A DNA stretch of 7,598 nucleotides, from assembly GCA_903906325.1 (NCBI GenBank), contig CAIVJV010000358.1:1-7598 (forward strand), written 5' to 3'. Position 1 is the first letter of the stretch. Each line of letters starts with the position of its first letter. Below, piece after piece: positions 1 through 5,980 of this stretch. The position numbers were made by a program, and so were the translations under genes. This DNA is from an uncultured Gemmatimonadota bacterium. GTDB taxonomy: Bacteria; Gemmatimonadota; Gemmatimonadetes; Gemmatimonadales; Gemmatimonadaceae. Below the pieces are notes generated by a model. That model had not been told where the DNA came from and did no database searches. It was given only the letters and a program-made list of their open reading frames with translations.

Positions 1-458
1 ATGCAGGCGATCCCCTCGCCGCGGCCGATGAACCCCATCCCCTCGTTGGTCTTCCCCTTGATCATCACATCGGCGGCAGGGACCCCGAGGGTCTCCCCCA
101 GGCGCTCCCGGATCGCCGGCCGATGCGCCCCGACCTTGGGGGTCTCGGCGATCACCGTGAGGTCGGCCTGCACGGGGGCCCACCCCGCCGCGCGCACCCG
201 GGCCACCGCCAGCTTGAGCATCTCGATGCTGTCGCGGCCCTTGTTCTCGGCGGCGGTGTCGGGAAACATCTCCCCGATGTCCCCCAGTCCCGCCGCGCCA
301 AGGAGCGCATCGGTGAGCGCATGGCAGACGGGATCGGCGTCGCTGTGGCCGGTGCACCGCACCGTCGCGGGGATCAACACCCCACCCAGCAGGACGCCGT
401 GCCCCGCGACGAAGCGGTGCGAATCGTAGCCGATCCCGACGCGGATGGGGGCCGTCAT
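1..458 (-). CDS. ispF: 2-C-methyl-D-erythritol 2,4-cyclodiphosphate synthase (IspF), 3' end cut by window edge
   Basis: IspF catalyses the cyclisation step of the MEP isoprenoid pathway, turning the CDP-methylerythritol 2-phosphate intermediate into methylerythritol cyclodiphosphate with release of CMP; it is a cytosolic metal-dependent homotrimer. The reverse complement from an ATG at 458 reads open to base 1, giving 152 codons. Seen: GYDSHRF at residues 10-16 (metal ligands D12 and H14), GHSDAD at 38-43, H46 at the position of the third metal ligand, the family stretch HALTDALLGAAGLGDIG from 46, FPDT at 65-68, ADLTVIAETPK near 98-108, and the C-terminal GFIGRGEGIA at 142-151. IspF proteins are about 155-160 residues, so only a handful are missing. 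It starts 8 bases after the mqnC stop without a visible Shine-Dalgarno site, suggesting translational coupling. C45 and P43 sit where many homologues have hydrophobic residues; the ligands are intact. Confidence 0.95.
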   Translation of the reverse strand, partial: MTAPIRVGIGYDSHRFVAGHGVLLGGVLIPATVRCTGHSDADPVCHALTDALLGAAGLGDIGEMFPDTAAENKGRDSIEMLKLAVARVRAAGWAPVQADLTVIAETPKVGAHRPAIRERLGETLGVPAADVMIKGKTNEGMGFIGRGEGIAC

Positions 459-466
459 CGGGGCGC

Positions 467-1513
467 TCAGGCGGCCACCGGTTCGGGGGTCACGGGGATC
501 AGCGAGTAGTCCTGGAACCGACGCCGCGGGGTGAATCCCGCCTCGCGGATCAGGCGCTCCATCTCATCGGTCGTGGTGCGGTACGTGGTATTCGCCGCGG
601 AGACGACGTTCTCCTCCAGCATGAGCGAGCCGAAGTCGTTGCACCCGTAATGCAGCGCGGTCTGCCCGACCTTCATCCCCATGGTCACCCAGCTGGCCTG
701 GATGTTCGGGATCGAGTCGAGGACGGTGCGCGCGAACGCCGTCGTGCGGAGGTACTCCACCGCGTCGGTCTTCGGCATATGGCTCATCTCCGGCGTGTTC
801 TCCGGCTGCAGCGGCCAGCAGATGAAGGCGGTGAAGCCCTTGGTGCGGTCCTGCACCGCTTTGAGCCGCAGCAGGTGCTCGATGCGCTCCGCCATCGTCT
901 CGCCGATGCCGTACATCATCGTGCAGGAGGTCTTGAGCCCCTCGCCATGCGCGATCTCCATGACCTCGAGCCACCGGTCGGCACCCGCCTTCTTCTTGGC
1001 CACCTTGTCACGCACGCGCTGGACGAGGATCTCCCCGCCCCCGCCGGGGATCGAGTCGAGCCCCGCCTTCACGAGCTCCTGGATCACGGTCCGCGCGTCC
1101 ATGCGGTAGAGCGTCGCCCAGAAATCCACCTCGCTCGGCGAGAAGCCGTGCACATGGATCGGGTGGTTCCGCTTGATGTACTTGAGCAGCTCCAGATACC
1201 ACTCGAAGGGGATGTACGGGTTATGCCCCCCTTGGATCAGGATCTGCACCCCGCCCAGCGCCTTCACCTCGTCGATCTTCGCACCGATCTGCTCGTAGCT
1301 GAGCGTCCACCCTTCGCCATCCTTCGGGCGACGGTAGAAGGCGCAGAAGCCGCAGTCGGCGACGCAGACGTTGGTGTAGTTGATGTTCCGGTCCACGATG
1401 TACGTGACGACCGGCTCCGGATGGAGGCGACGACGCACGGCATCGGCGTGGGCGCCGAGCTCGAGGAGCGGGGCCTTGGTGTAGTAGTCGAGGAGGTCGG
1501 AGGCGTAGGACAT
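467..1513 (-). CDS. mqnC: Cyclic dehypoxanthinyl futalosine synthase (MqnC), radical SAM
   Basis: MqnC is the cytosolic radical SAM enzyme of the futalosine menaquinone pathway that cyclises dehypoxanthine futalosine to its spirocyclic product. The 348-residue protein carries the canonical CX3CX2C iron-sulfur motif in NINYTNVCVADCGFCAFYR (C50, C54, C57), then ILIQGGHNPY at 91-100, HVHGFSPSEV at 120-129, SIPGGGGEIL at 154-163 and a C-terminal region with HYGCNDFGS at 288-296. This pattern separates it from the related MqnE and from the F420 enzymes CofG/CofH. The ATG at 1513 was chosen because the protein then starts as MqnC proteins usually do; the frame stays open 119 codons upstream, but that part runs through the end of mqnA, and no ATG, GTG or TTG lies in this frame in the 38-base gap. 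No Shine-Dalgarno site is visible. Stop is TGA. Confidence 0.95.
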   Translation of the reverse strand: MSYASDLLDYYTKAPLLELGAHADAVRRRLHPEPVVTYIVDRNINYTNVCVADCGFCAFYRRPKDGEGWTLSYEQIGAKIDEVKALGGVQILIQGGHNPYIPFEWYLELLKYIKRNHPIHVHGFSPSEVDFWATLYRMDARTVIQELVKAGLDSIPGGGGEILVQRVRDKVAKKKAGADRWLEVMEIAHGEGLKTSCTMMYGIGETMAERIEHLLRLKAVQDRTKGFTAFICWPLQPENTPEMSHMPKTDAVEYLRTTAFARTVLDSIPNIQASWVTMGMKVGQTALHYGCNDFGSLMLEENVVSAANTTYRTTTDEMERLIREAGFTPRRRFQDYSLIPVTPEPVAA

Positions 1514-1551
1514 GCGCAGGTCGAGAGAGGGACGGATCCGTCTGACGAATA

Positions 1552-2412
1552 CTACCCCGCCCGCCGCATGGCAGGCAGGAAGGCGAGCTGGCCCTTGGGG
1601 ACCTTCCCCGCGAGCGCGAGACGTCGGAAGAACTCGGTGAGCCCTTCGAGGTCCCGGAGGGTGAGTCGCCAATCGAGCCCATCGAAGTACCGCCGACATT
1701 CGGCGACCGGCACCCCCGTGACCCCGGCCGCCTGCACCGAGAGGTCTTCCAGATGCGCCATCCCCCACTCGCGTGAGCGGATTAGGGAGGCATGGATGGC
1801 CAAGGCCTGCTCCACGGGGGCGGTCCGCTGGGCCACCCAGACCGCGAAGACGAAGGGCAGGCCCGTCCACTCGCGCCAGACCGCGCCGAGGTCGTACACC
1901 TGCGGATACGCTCGGCCATGCGCCTCGGCCAGCGGGTGCCCCGGGCTCTGCAACATCAGCGCCGCATCCCCGATCACGAGTCGCGCGGCGCAGGGATCCC
2001 CGCCATCGCGCGCGATCGCCTCCGCCTCGGCATCCCCCGGGACGAAGACCGGTTCCGCCTTCCAGACATGGGCGAAGAGCAGTTCCAGCAGGTGCACCGA
2101 GGTCATCGAACTGCGGCTGACCAGGACGCGCTGGCCCGTGAGCCGCTCGGCGGGCACACTCGAGAAGAGGAGGACGCTCCGCACGGGCCCGTCGCAGGAG
2201 ATCGCGAGGTCCGGCAGCAGGAGATAGCGGGACGCGTCCCGCGCATACTCCACCGCGGAGACCACGGAGACATCGAGCGACCCCTCCGCCATCCGTCGGT
2301 TGAGGGCGGTCGGCACCCCATCGACGAGCGTCCCATCCAGTGGGACCACGCCCCGGTCGATCGCCCCATAGACCGGGTACGTGTTGATGTAGGGGATGCG
2401 TCCGACGCGCAT
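1552..2412 (-). CDS. mqnA: Chorismate dehydratase (MqnA)
   Basis: MqnA performs the committed step of the futalosine menaquinone pathway, dehydrating chorismate to 3-[(1-carboxyvinyl)oxy]benzoate. It belongs to a periplasmic-binding-protein-like fold family but acts in the cytosol, and no signal peptide is visible here. The 286-residue product has the family pattern: RVGRIPYINTYPVY at 2-15, a PTALNRRMAEGSLDVSVVSAVEYAR stretch at about 34-58 (given here only as landmark segments PTALNRR and DVSVVSAVEYAR), ISCDGPVRSVLLFS at 71-84, TSVHLLELLF at about 104-113, ARLVIGDAAL near 143-152 and TGLPFVFAVW at about 183-192. Length is normal for the family. Its ATG shares one base with the TGA of mqnE (TGATG), a strong sign of coupled translation with the enzyme that uses its product. 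The stop is TAG, and 38 bases separate it from mqnC. Confidence 0.95.
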   Translation of the reverse strand: MRVGRIPYINTYPVYGAIDRGVVPLDGTLVDGVPTALNRRMAEGSLDVSVVSAVEYARDASRYLLLPDLAISCDGPVRSVLLFSSVPAERLTGQRVLVSRSSMTSVHLLELLFAHVWKAEPVFVPGDAEAEAIARDGGDPCAARLVIGDAALMLQSPGHPLAEAHGRAYPQVYDLGAVWREWTGLPFVFAVWVAQRTAPVEQALAIHASLIRSREWGMAHLEDLSVQAAGVTGVPVAECRRYFDGLDWRLTLRDLEGLTEFFRRLALAGKVPKGQLAFLPAMRRAG

Positions 2413-3581
2413 CAGGCCGCCCGGTCCGCCGGCTCGTCGAACCGCCGGATGATGCGATAGAAGCTGTCCCGCTCCGCGGGGATCTTCCCCGCCCCGCGGA
2501 TCAACGTGAGGATCTCGTCGAGTGACATCGCCTGCGTGGTCTGCGCCCCGACGGCGTGGTAGATCTTCTCACGGACGACCGTCCCTTCGAGGTCATTCAC
2601 ACCATAGTGCAGCCCGATCTGCGAGAGCGCGGGGGTCACCATGATCCAGTGGCTCTTCACGTGCGCGAAGTTGTCGAGGAAGAGCCGCCCGATGGCGAGC
2701 ATCTTGAGATCCTCCACCCCGGACGTGGCGGTCCCTCGCCGGCCCAGCCGCTCCCCGAGCACGTTGTCGTCCGGGTGATACGCCAGCGGGATGAAGGCGA
2801 GGAAGCCGCCGGTCTCGTCCTGGAGCGTACGGAGCATCGCCATATGCTCGATGCGGTCCTCGTACGTCTCCACATGCCCGTAGAGCAACGTGCAGTTGGA
2901 GCGGATCCCGAGCCCATGCGCCGTGCGGTGCACCCCGATGTAATCGGCCGCGCCGAGCTTCTTGCCCGCGATCTCCTCGCGCACCGCGGCGCTGAAGGTC
3001 TCCGCGCCGCCGCCGGGCAGCGTGTCGAGCCCGGCCGCCTTGAGCGCGGTCAACACCTCGGCCCAGCTCATCTTCTCGATCCGCGCGATGTGGGCGATCT
3101 CGACCGCGGTGAGCGCCTTGATGTGCACGTGCGGCATTTCGGCCTTCAACGCGCGGAAGATCTCCTGGTAGTAGGCGAGCCCCGCCTTCATATCGAGCCC
3201 CCCGACGATATGGAACTCGCGCGTCATCCCCCCGTTCCCCGTCCGGGCCTCCTGCAGCACCTGCTCCAGGGTGTAGCGGTACGCCCCGGCCTCCTTGGGC
3301 AACCGCGCATAGCCGCAGAAGACGCAGGTCGTGCGCAGGGTACAGATGTTGGTGGGATTGATGTGCTGGTTCGCCGCGAAGGTCACGACGTCGCCGTGCT
3401 TGGCGCGATTCACCGCATCGGCGAGTCGCCCGATCCCGGTCAGATCCGGCGATCGGAAGAGCGCGAGGCCGTCAGCCGGCGTGAGCCGCTCGCCGGCCCC
3501 GATCTTCTCGGCGACCCGGCGCACCACGGGATCGGTGAGCTGATCCATGGGCACCGAGGGCGCGGGGGGCGCCACGCTCAC
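2412..3581 (-). CDS. mqnE: Aminodeoxyfutalosine synthase (MqnE), radical SAM, with a CX5CX2C cluster motif
   Basis: MqnE adds the 5'-deoxyadenosyl radical from SAM to the MqnA product, giving 6-amino-6-deoxyfutalosine; it is cytosolic and oxygen-sensitive. The 389-residue protein has NQHINPTNIC at 71-80, VHIKALTAVEI at 152-162, KMSWAEVL at 170-177, DTLPGGGAETF at 186-196, SNCTLLYGHVET at 228-239 and IGLHYGVNDLEGT at 322-334, all family hallmarks. The cluster cysteines are C80, C86 and C89, spaced CX5CX2C rather than CX3CX2C, and the DNA reading confirms this. The GTG at 3581 is chosen because GGTGAGG lies just before it, 4 bases after the fabF stop. The ATG at 3548 (378 residues) is an alternative without a ribosome site; the first 11 residues are low-complexity Pro/Ala and may be dispensable. 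CofH of F420 synthesis is a paralogue, but the mqnA and mqnC neighbours favour MqnE. Confidence 0.93.
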   Translation of the reverse strand: MSVAPPAPSVPMDQLTDPVVRRVAEKIGAGERLTPADGLALFRSPDLTGIGRLADAVNRAKHGDVVTFAANQHINPTNICTLRTTCVFCGYARLPKEAGAYRYTLEQVLQEARTGNGGMTREFHIVGGLDMKAGLAYYQEIFRALKAEMPHVHIKALTAVEIAHIARIEKMSWAEVLTALKAAGLDTLPGGGAETFSAAVREEIAGKKLGAADYIGVHRTAHGLGIRSNCTLLYGHVETYEDRIEHMAMLRTLQDETGGFLAFIPLAYHPDDNVLGERLGRRGTATSGVEDLKMLAIGRLFLDNFAHVKSHWIMVTPALSQIGLHYGVNDLEGTVVREKIYHAVGAQTTQAMSLDEILTLIRGAGKIPAERDSFYRIIRRFDEPADRAA

Positions 3582-3585
3582 ATCC

Positions 3586-4839
3586 TCACCCGATCAGGCG
3601 GCGCAACGCGATGCTGGCGTTGTGCCCGCCGAAGCCAGAGGAGTTGGAGAGGACGGCGTGCACCTCGCGCCGCACGGGGGTGTTCGCCGTGCAGTCCAGG
3701 TCGCACTCCGGGTCCGGCGTGTGGAGATTGATCGTCGGCGGGATGACGCCCTCGCGGATCGCGAGCGCCGAGAGGATCGCCTCCACCGCGCCGGCTGCGC
3801 CGAGCATGTGCCCGGTGCTCGATTTGGTGGAGCTCACGTTGAGGCCCGTCGCATGGGGCCCGAAGACCGCCTTGATCGCGCGGATCTCGTTCGAATCGTT
3901 CAATGGGGTCGAGGTCCCGTGCGCGTTCACGTACTGCACGTCGGCCGGGGAGAGGCCCGCGTCCTCCAGCGCCCGCCGCATCGCGCGCTGGAGCCCGGCG
4001 TGATCCTCCGGCTGCCCGGTGAGGTGATAGGCATCGCCCGTCGCCCCATAGCCCACGATCTCGCAATAGATCCGTGCGCCGCGCGCCCGCGCATGCTCGA
4101 GCTCCTCGAGGATCACGACCCCGGAGCCCTCGCCGAGCACGAACCCGTCCCGGGTCTGATCGAAGGGGCGCGACGCCGTCTCCGGCGAGTCGTTGCGCGT
4201 CGAGAGCGCCTGCATGTTGGCGAACCCGCCGATCGCCATCGGCGAGACCGCGGCCTCGGACCCGCCGGCGATCATGAGGTCGGCGTCCCCGTAGGCGATG
4301 AGACGGAAGGCGTCCCCGATCGCGTGTGCGCTGGAGGCGCAGGCCGACTGCGTGGCGTAGTTGGGCCCCTTGGCCTGGAACCGCATCGAGACCACGCCCG
4401 CCGCGATGTCCCCGATGAACATCGGGACGAAGAAGGGGGAGATCCGCCCGGGGCCGTCCTGCATCAGCACCGTGTGCTGCGCCTCGAAGGTCTCGATCCC
4501 GCCGATCCCCGAGCCGATGATCACACCCAGCCGGTCAGGGTCGTACCCGGTGCCCTCGCCGAGCCCCGCATCGTGCATCGCCTGCACCGCGGCCGCCATC
4601 GCGTACTGGGTGTAGCGGTCGGCGCGCTTGGCCTCCTTGCGGTCCATGTACGCGGCGATGTCGAACCCCTTCACCTCATGGGCGAACCGGACCTTGAACG
4701 ACGACGCGTCGAACCGGGTGATCGGCCCCCCGCCGGAGCGCCCCGCGAGGAGCGCCGCCCACGTGGTGGCCACATCGTTCCCGACGGAGGTCAGGCACCC
4801 CGCCCCCGTGAGGACCACCCGACGACGCAGCCCCGCCAT
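3586..4839 (-). CDS. fabF: Beta-ketoacyl-ACP synthase II (FabF)
   Basis: FabF is the elongation condensing enzyme of type II fatty acid synthesis: it takes an acyl chain from ACP onto its cysteine and condenses it with malonyl-ACP, releasing CO2. The 417-residue thiolase-fold protein has RRVVLTGAG at 6-14, the nucleophile C167 in SACASSAHA, the decarboxylation histidines H307 (NAHGTSTPLND) and H344 (STGHMLGAAGA), K339 in SSTKSSTG, and the C-terminal GFGGHNASI at 402-410 with the gating phenylalanine. Length and position after acpP match FabF rather than FabB. Translation starts at an ATG only one base after the acpP TGA with no clear Shine-Dalgarno site, so it is probably coupled to acpP. The mqnE start follows the stop by 4 bases, so fatty acid and menaquinone genes are likely on one message. 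Confidence 0.97.
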   Translation of the reverse strand: MAGLRRRVVLTGAGCLTSVGNDVATTWAALLAGRSGGGPITRFDASSFKVRFAHEVKGFDIAAYMDRKEAKRADRYTQYAMAAAVQAMHDAGLGEGTGYDPDRLGVIIGSGIGGIETFEAQHTVLMQDGPGRISPFFVPMFIGDIAAGVVSMRFQAKGPNYATQSACASSAHAIGDAFRLIAYGDADLMIAGGSEAAVSPMAIGGFANMQALSTRNDSPETASRPFDQTRDGFVLGEGSGVVILEELEHARARGARIYCEIVGYGATGDAYHLTGQPEDHAGLQRAMRRALEDAGLSPADVQYVNAHGTSTPLNDSNEIRAIKAVFGPHATGLNVSSTKSSTGHMLGAAGAVEAILSALAIREGVIPPTINLHTPDPECDLDCTANTPVRREVHAVLSNSSGFGGHNASIALRRLIG

Positions 4840-4840
4840 C

Positions 4841-5077
4841 TCAGCCGAGCTTGGCGTTCAGGTAGCCGATGGCGTCACCGACCGTCTTGAGCTTCTCGGC
4901 GTCCTCGTCCGGGATGTCGATGTTGAACTCCTTCTCGAACTCCATCACCAGCTCGACGATGTCGAGCGAGTCGGCCCCGAGATCGTCGATGAAGCTGGCG
5001 CCATCGGTCAGCTTCTCACGCTCGACCCCGAGCTCCTTCTCGATGATGTCCTTGATCTTCGCGGAATGGTCAGCCAT
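4841..5077 (-). CDS. acpP: Acyl carrier protein (AcpP)
   Basis: AcpP carries growing acyl chains as thioesters on a 4'-phosphopantetheine arm and meets every enzyme of the fatty acid cycle. The 78-residue acidic protein has the arm attachment site S37 in GADSLDIVELVMEFE (residues 34-48), the conserved start of helix II, and FNIDIPDEDAEKL at about 51-63 forming the helix III region. Size and charge match the standard ACP of primary metabolism. The ATG at 5077 is preceded by GGAG (5088-5091 on this strand), ten bases upstream, one of the few recognisable ribosome sites in the window. The gene follows a 112-base gap containing a -10-like hexamer and two stem-loops, consistent with its own promoter, as expected for a highly expressed protein. 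An AcpS or PPTase that would load the arm is not in the window. Confidence 0.98.
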   Translation of the reverse strand: MADHSAKIKDIIEKELGVEREKLTDGASFIDDLGADSLDIVELVMEFEKEFNIDIPDEDAEKLKTVGDAIGYLNAKLG

Positions 5078-5109
5078 GCGTCAGGAACTCCAAGAGGGTG
5101 GAACCACGA

Positions 5110-5137
5110 GGGCCGCCGGAGGTCGCTCCGACGGCCC
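5110..5137 (-). promoter_or_regulatory. Stem-loop in the acpP leader (12-bp stem)
   Basis: On the transcribed strand the arms are GGGCCGTCGGAG and CTCCGGCGGCCC around a CGAC loop: twelve pairs, one a G-U wobble. No run of T follows, so it does not look like an intrinsic terminator. Its 5' edge lies three bases after the TATATT hexamer, so a transcript started there would begin at or within the first bases of the stem. It ends 19 bases before the acpP GGAG and leaves that site free. It could protect the 5' end of the message; this role is inferred. Confidence 0.6.
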
Positions 5138-5140
5138 AGA

Positions 5141-5146
5141 AATATA
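5141..5146 (-). promoter_or_regulatory. Candidate -10 element (TATATT) upstream of acpP
   Basis: TATATT on the minus strand matches the sigma-70 -10 consensus at five of six positions and lies in the AT-rich patch (5141-5157) of this GC-rich gap, 64 bases before the acpP ATG. At 16-19 bases upstream no hexamer resembles TTGACA; the nearest candidate, TTGCCC at 5160-5165, is only 13 bases away. The element is supported by context and composition, not by a full promoter match. Confidence 0.45.
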
Positions 5147-5166
5147 ACGAGTTGACAGGGGGCAAC

Positions 5167-5184
5167 GGCACGGAAAACCGTGCC
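5167..5184 (-). terminator. Hairpin just after fabG, possible terminator or processing site
   Basis: The transcribed strand reads GGCACGG, TTTT loop, CCGTGCC: a perfect 7-bp stem starting five bases after the last base of the fabG stop. It is followed by GTTGCCCCC rather than a T-run, so it is not a textbook intrinsic terminator. It could be a weak or factor-assisted terminator, or a 3' end that protects the upstream message while acpP is expressed separately. Confidence 0.4.
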
Positions 5185-5189
5185 CCGTC

Positions 5190-5930
5190 TCACATCGCCA
5201 ACCCCCCATCCACGGCCAGGACCTGCCCCGTCACATAGGCCGCGTGCTCCGAGGCCAGGAAGGCCACCAGGCCCGCCACATCCTGCGCCGCGCCGAAGCG
5301 CTCCAGCGGGATCTGGGCGGCGAGCGCCTCGACCGCCTGCGGGGTCATCGCATCGGTCATGTCGCTGGTGATGAACCCGGGGGCGACCACGTTGCAGAGG
5401 ATGTTCCGACTCGCGAGCTCCTTCGCCACCGACTTGCTCAAGCCGATCATCCCCGCCTTGCTCGCGGCGTAGTTCGCCTGCCCCTTGTTCCCGAAGATCC
5501 CGACCACGGAGGCGATGTTGATGATCCGCCCCCAGCGCCGCTTCATCATCCCCCGCTGCGCCGCCCGGATCGCCACGAAGGCCGACCGGAGATTGGTGTC
5601 GAGCACCGCGTCCCAATCCTCGTCCTTGATCCGGAGCATGAGGTTGTCCCGCGTGATCCCCGCGTTGTTCACGAGGATATCGAGCGAGCCGAAGGCGTCC
5701 TCCACGGTCTGGACGAGCATCGTGACGCTGGCCGGGTCGGCGACATCGCACGCGAACCCGCGCGCCTCGCCGAGCGACTCGGCCACCTCCTCCGCCTTCG
5801 CCAGGTCGCGCCCGACGACCGCGACCTTGGCCCCGGCGCCGACCAACGTCTGGGCGATGGTGCGCCCGATCCCGCGTGTGGAGCCGGTGACGAGGGCGAC
5901 CTTCCCTGTGAGATCGATCGTGAGTGCCAT
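5190..5930 (-). CDS. fabG: 3-oxoacyl-ACP reductase (FabG)
   Basis: FabG reduces 3-oxoacyl-ACP to (R)-3-hydroxyacyl-ACP with NADPH, the first reduction in each fatty acid elongation round. The 246-residue short-chain dehydrogenase has the cofactor motif TGSTRGIG at 15-22, CDVAD at 61-65, NNAG at 88-91, and the catalytic set N113, S141, Y154 and K158 (YAASK), followed by PGFITSDMT at 184-192 and the C-terminal GQVLAVDGGLAM typical of FabG. The ATG at 5930 gives the usual FabG beginning (LTGKVALVTG). The frame is open 108 codons further, but that part overlaps fabD antiphase and has no homologous look. A stem-loop lies in the 50-base gap from fabD. The sequence just before the ATG (GGACGGCCC) is at best a weak ribosome site. 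Stop is TGA, with a hairpin right after it. Confidence 0.97.
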   Translation of the reverse strand: MALTIDLTGKVALVTGSTRGIGRTIAQTLVGAGAKVAVVGRDLAKAEEVAESLGEARGFACDVADPASVTMLVQTVEDAFGSLDILVNNAGITRDNLMLRIKDEDWDAVLDTNLRSAFVAIRAAQRGMMKRRWGRIINIASVVGIFGNKGQANYAASKAGMIGLSKSVAKELASRNILCNVVAPGFITSDMTDAMTPQAVEALAAQIPLERFGAAQDVAGLVAFLASEHAAYVTGQVLAVDGGLAM

Positions 5931-5954
5931 GGGCCGTCCGGTGAAGGGTGGCGA

Positions 5955-5975
5955 GGCGGGCCCCGATGGCCCGCC
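5955..5975 (-). other. Stem-loop in the fabD-fabG gap
   Basis: The transcribed strand has GGCGGGCC, a five-base loop ATCGG, then GGCCCGCC: a perfect 8-bp all-GC stem that begins five bases after the last base of the fabD stop. The next bases (TCGCCACCC) contain no T-run. It may be an intercistronic processing or stability element or a partial terminator. It lies 24 bases before the fabG ATG, so it does not block the immediate start region. Confidence 0.5.
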
Positions 5976-5980
5976 CTGGA

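Noticed and set aside
1531..1542. 12-base perfect palindrome GACGGATCCGTC in the mqnA-mqnC gap
   Set aside because: A palindrome of this size is expected by chance once or twice in such a window; as RNA it gives only a 4-bp stem, and no second copy was seen.
1514..1870. 119-codon upstream extension of mqnC
   Set aside because: It runs through the mqnA coding region in another frame and looks like low-complexity shadow sequence.
650..2227. Long plus-strand open frame, opposite mqnC and mqnA; similar frames at 2556-3731, 3547-4890 and 5244-6434
   Set aside because: These lie antisense to genes with complete catalytic motifs, are Arg/His/Pro/Gly-rich, and show no domain; they are expected in high-GC DNA.
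467..3581. The two radical SAM proteins as CofG/CofH of F420 synthesis
   Set aside because: MqnA lies between them, and each has the signature segments of MqnC or MqnE (ILIQGGHNPY; LPGGGAETF with VHIKALTAVEI).
5152..5157. Perfect TTGACA on the plus strand, like a -35 element
   Set aside because: No -10-like hexamer lies 15-19 bases downstream on the plus strand and no plus-strand gene follows.
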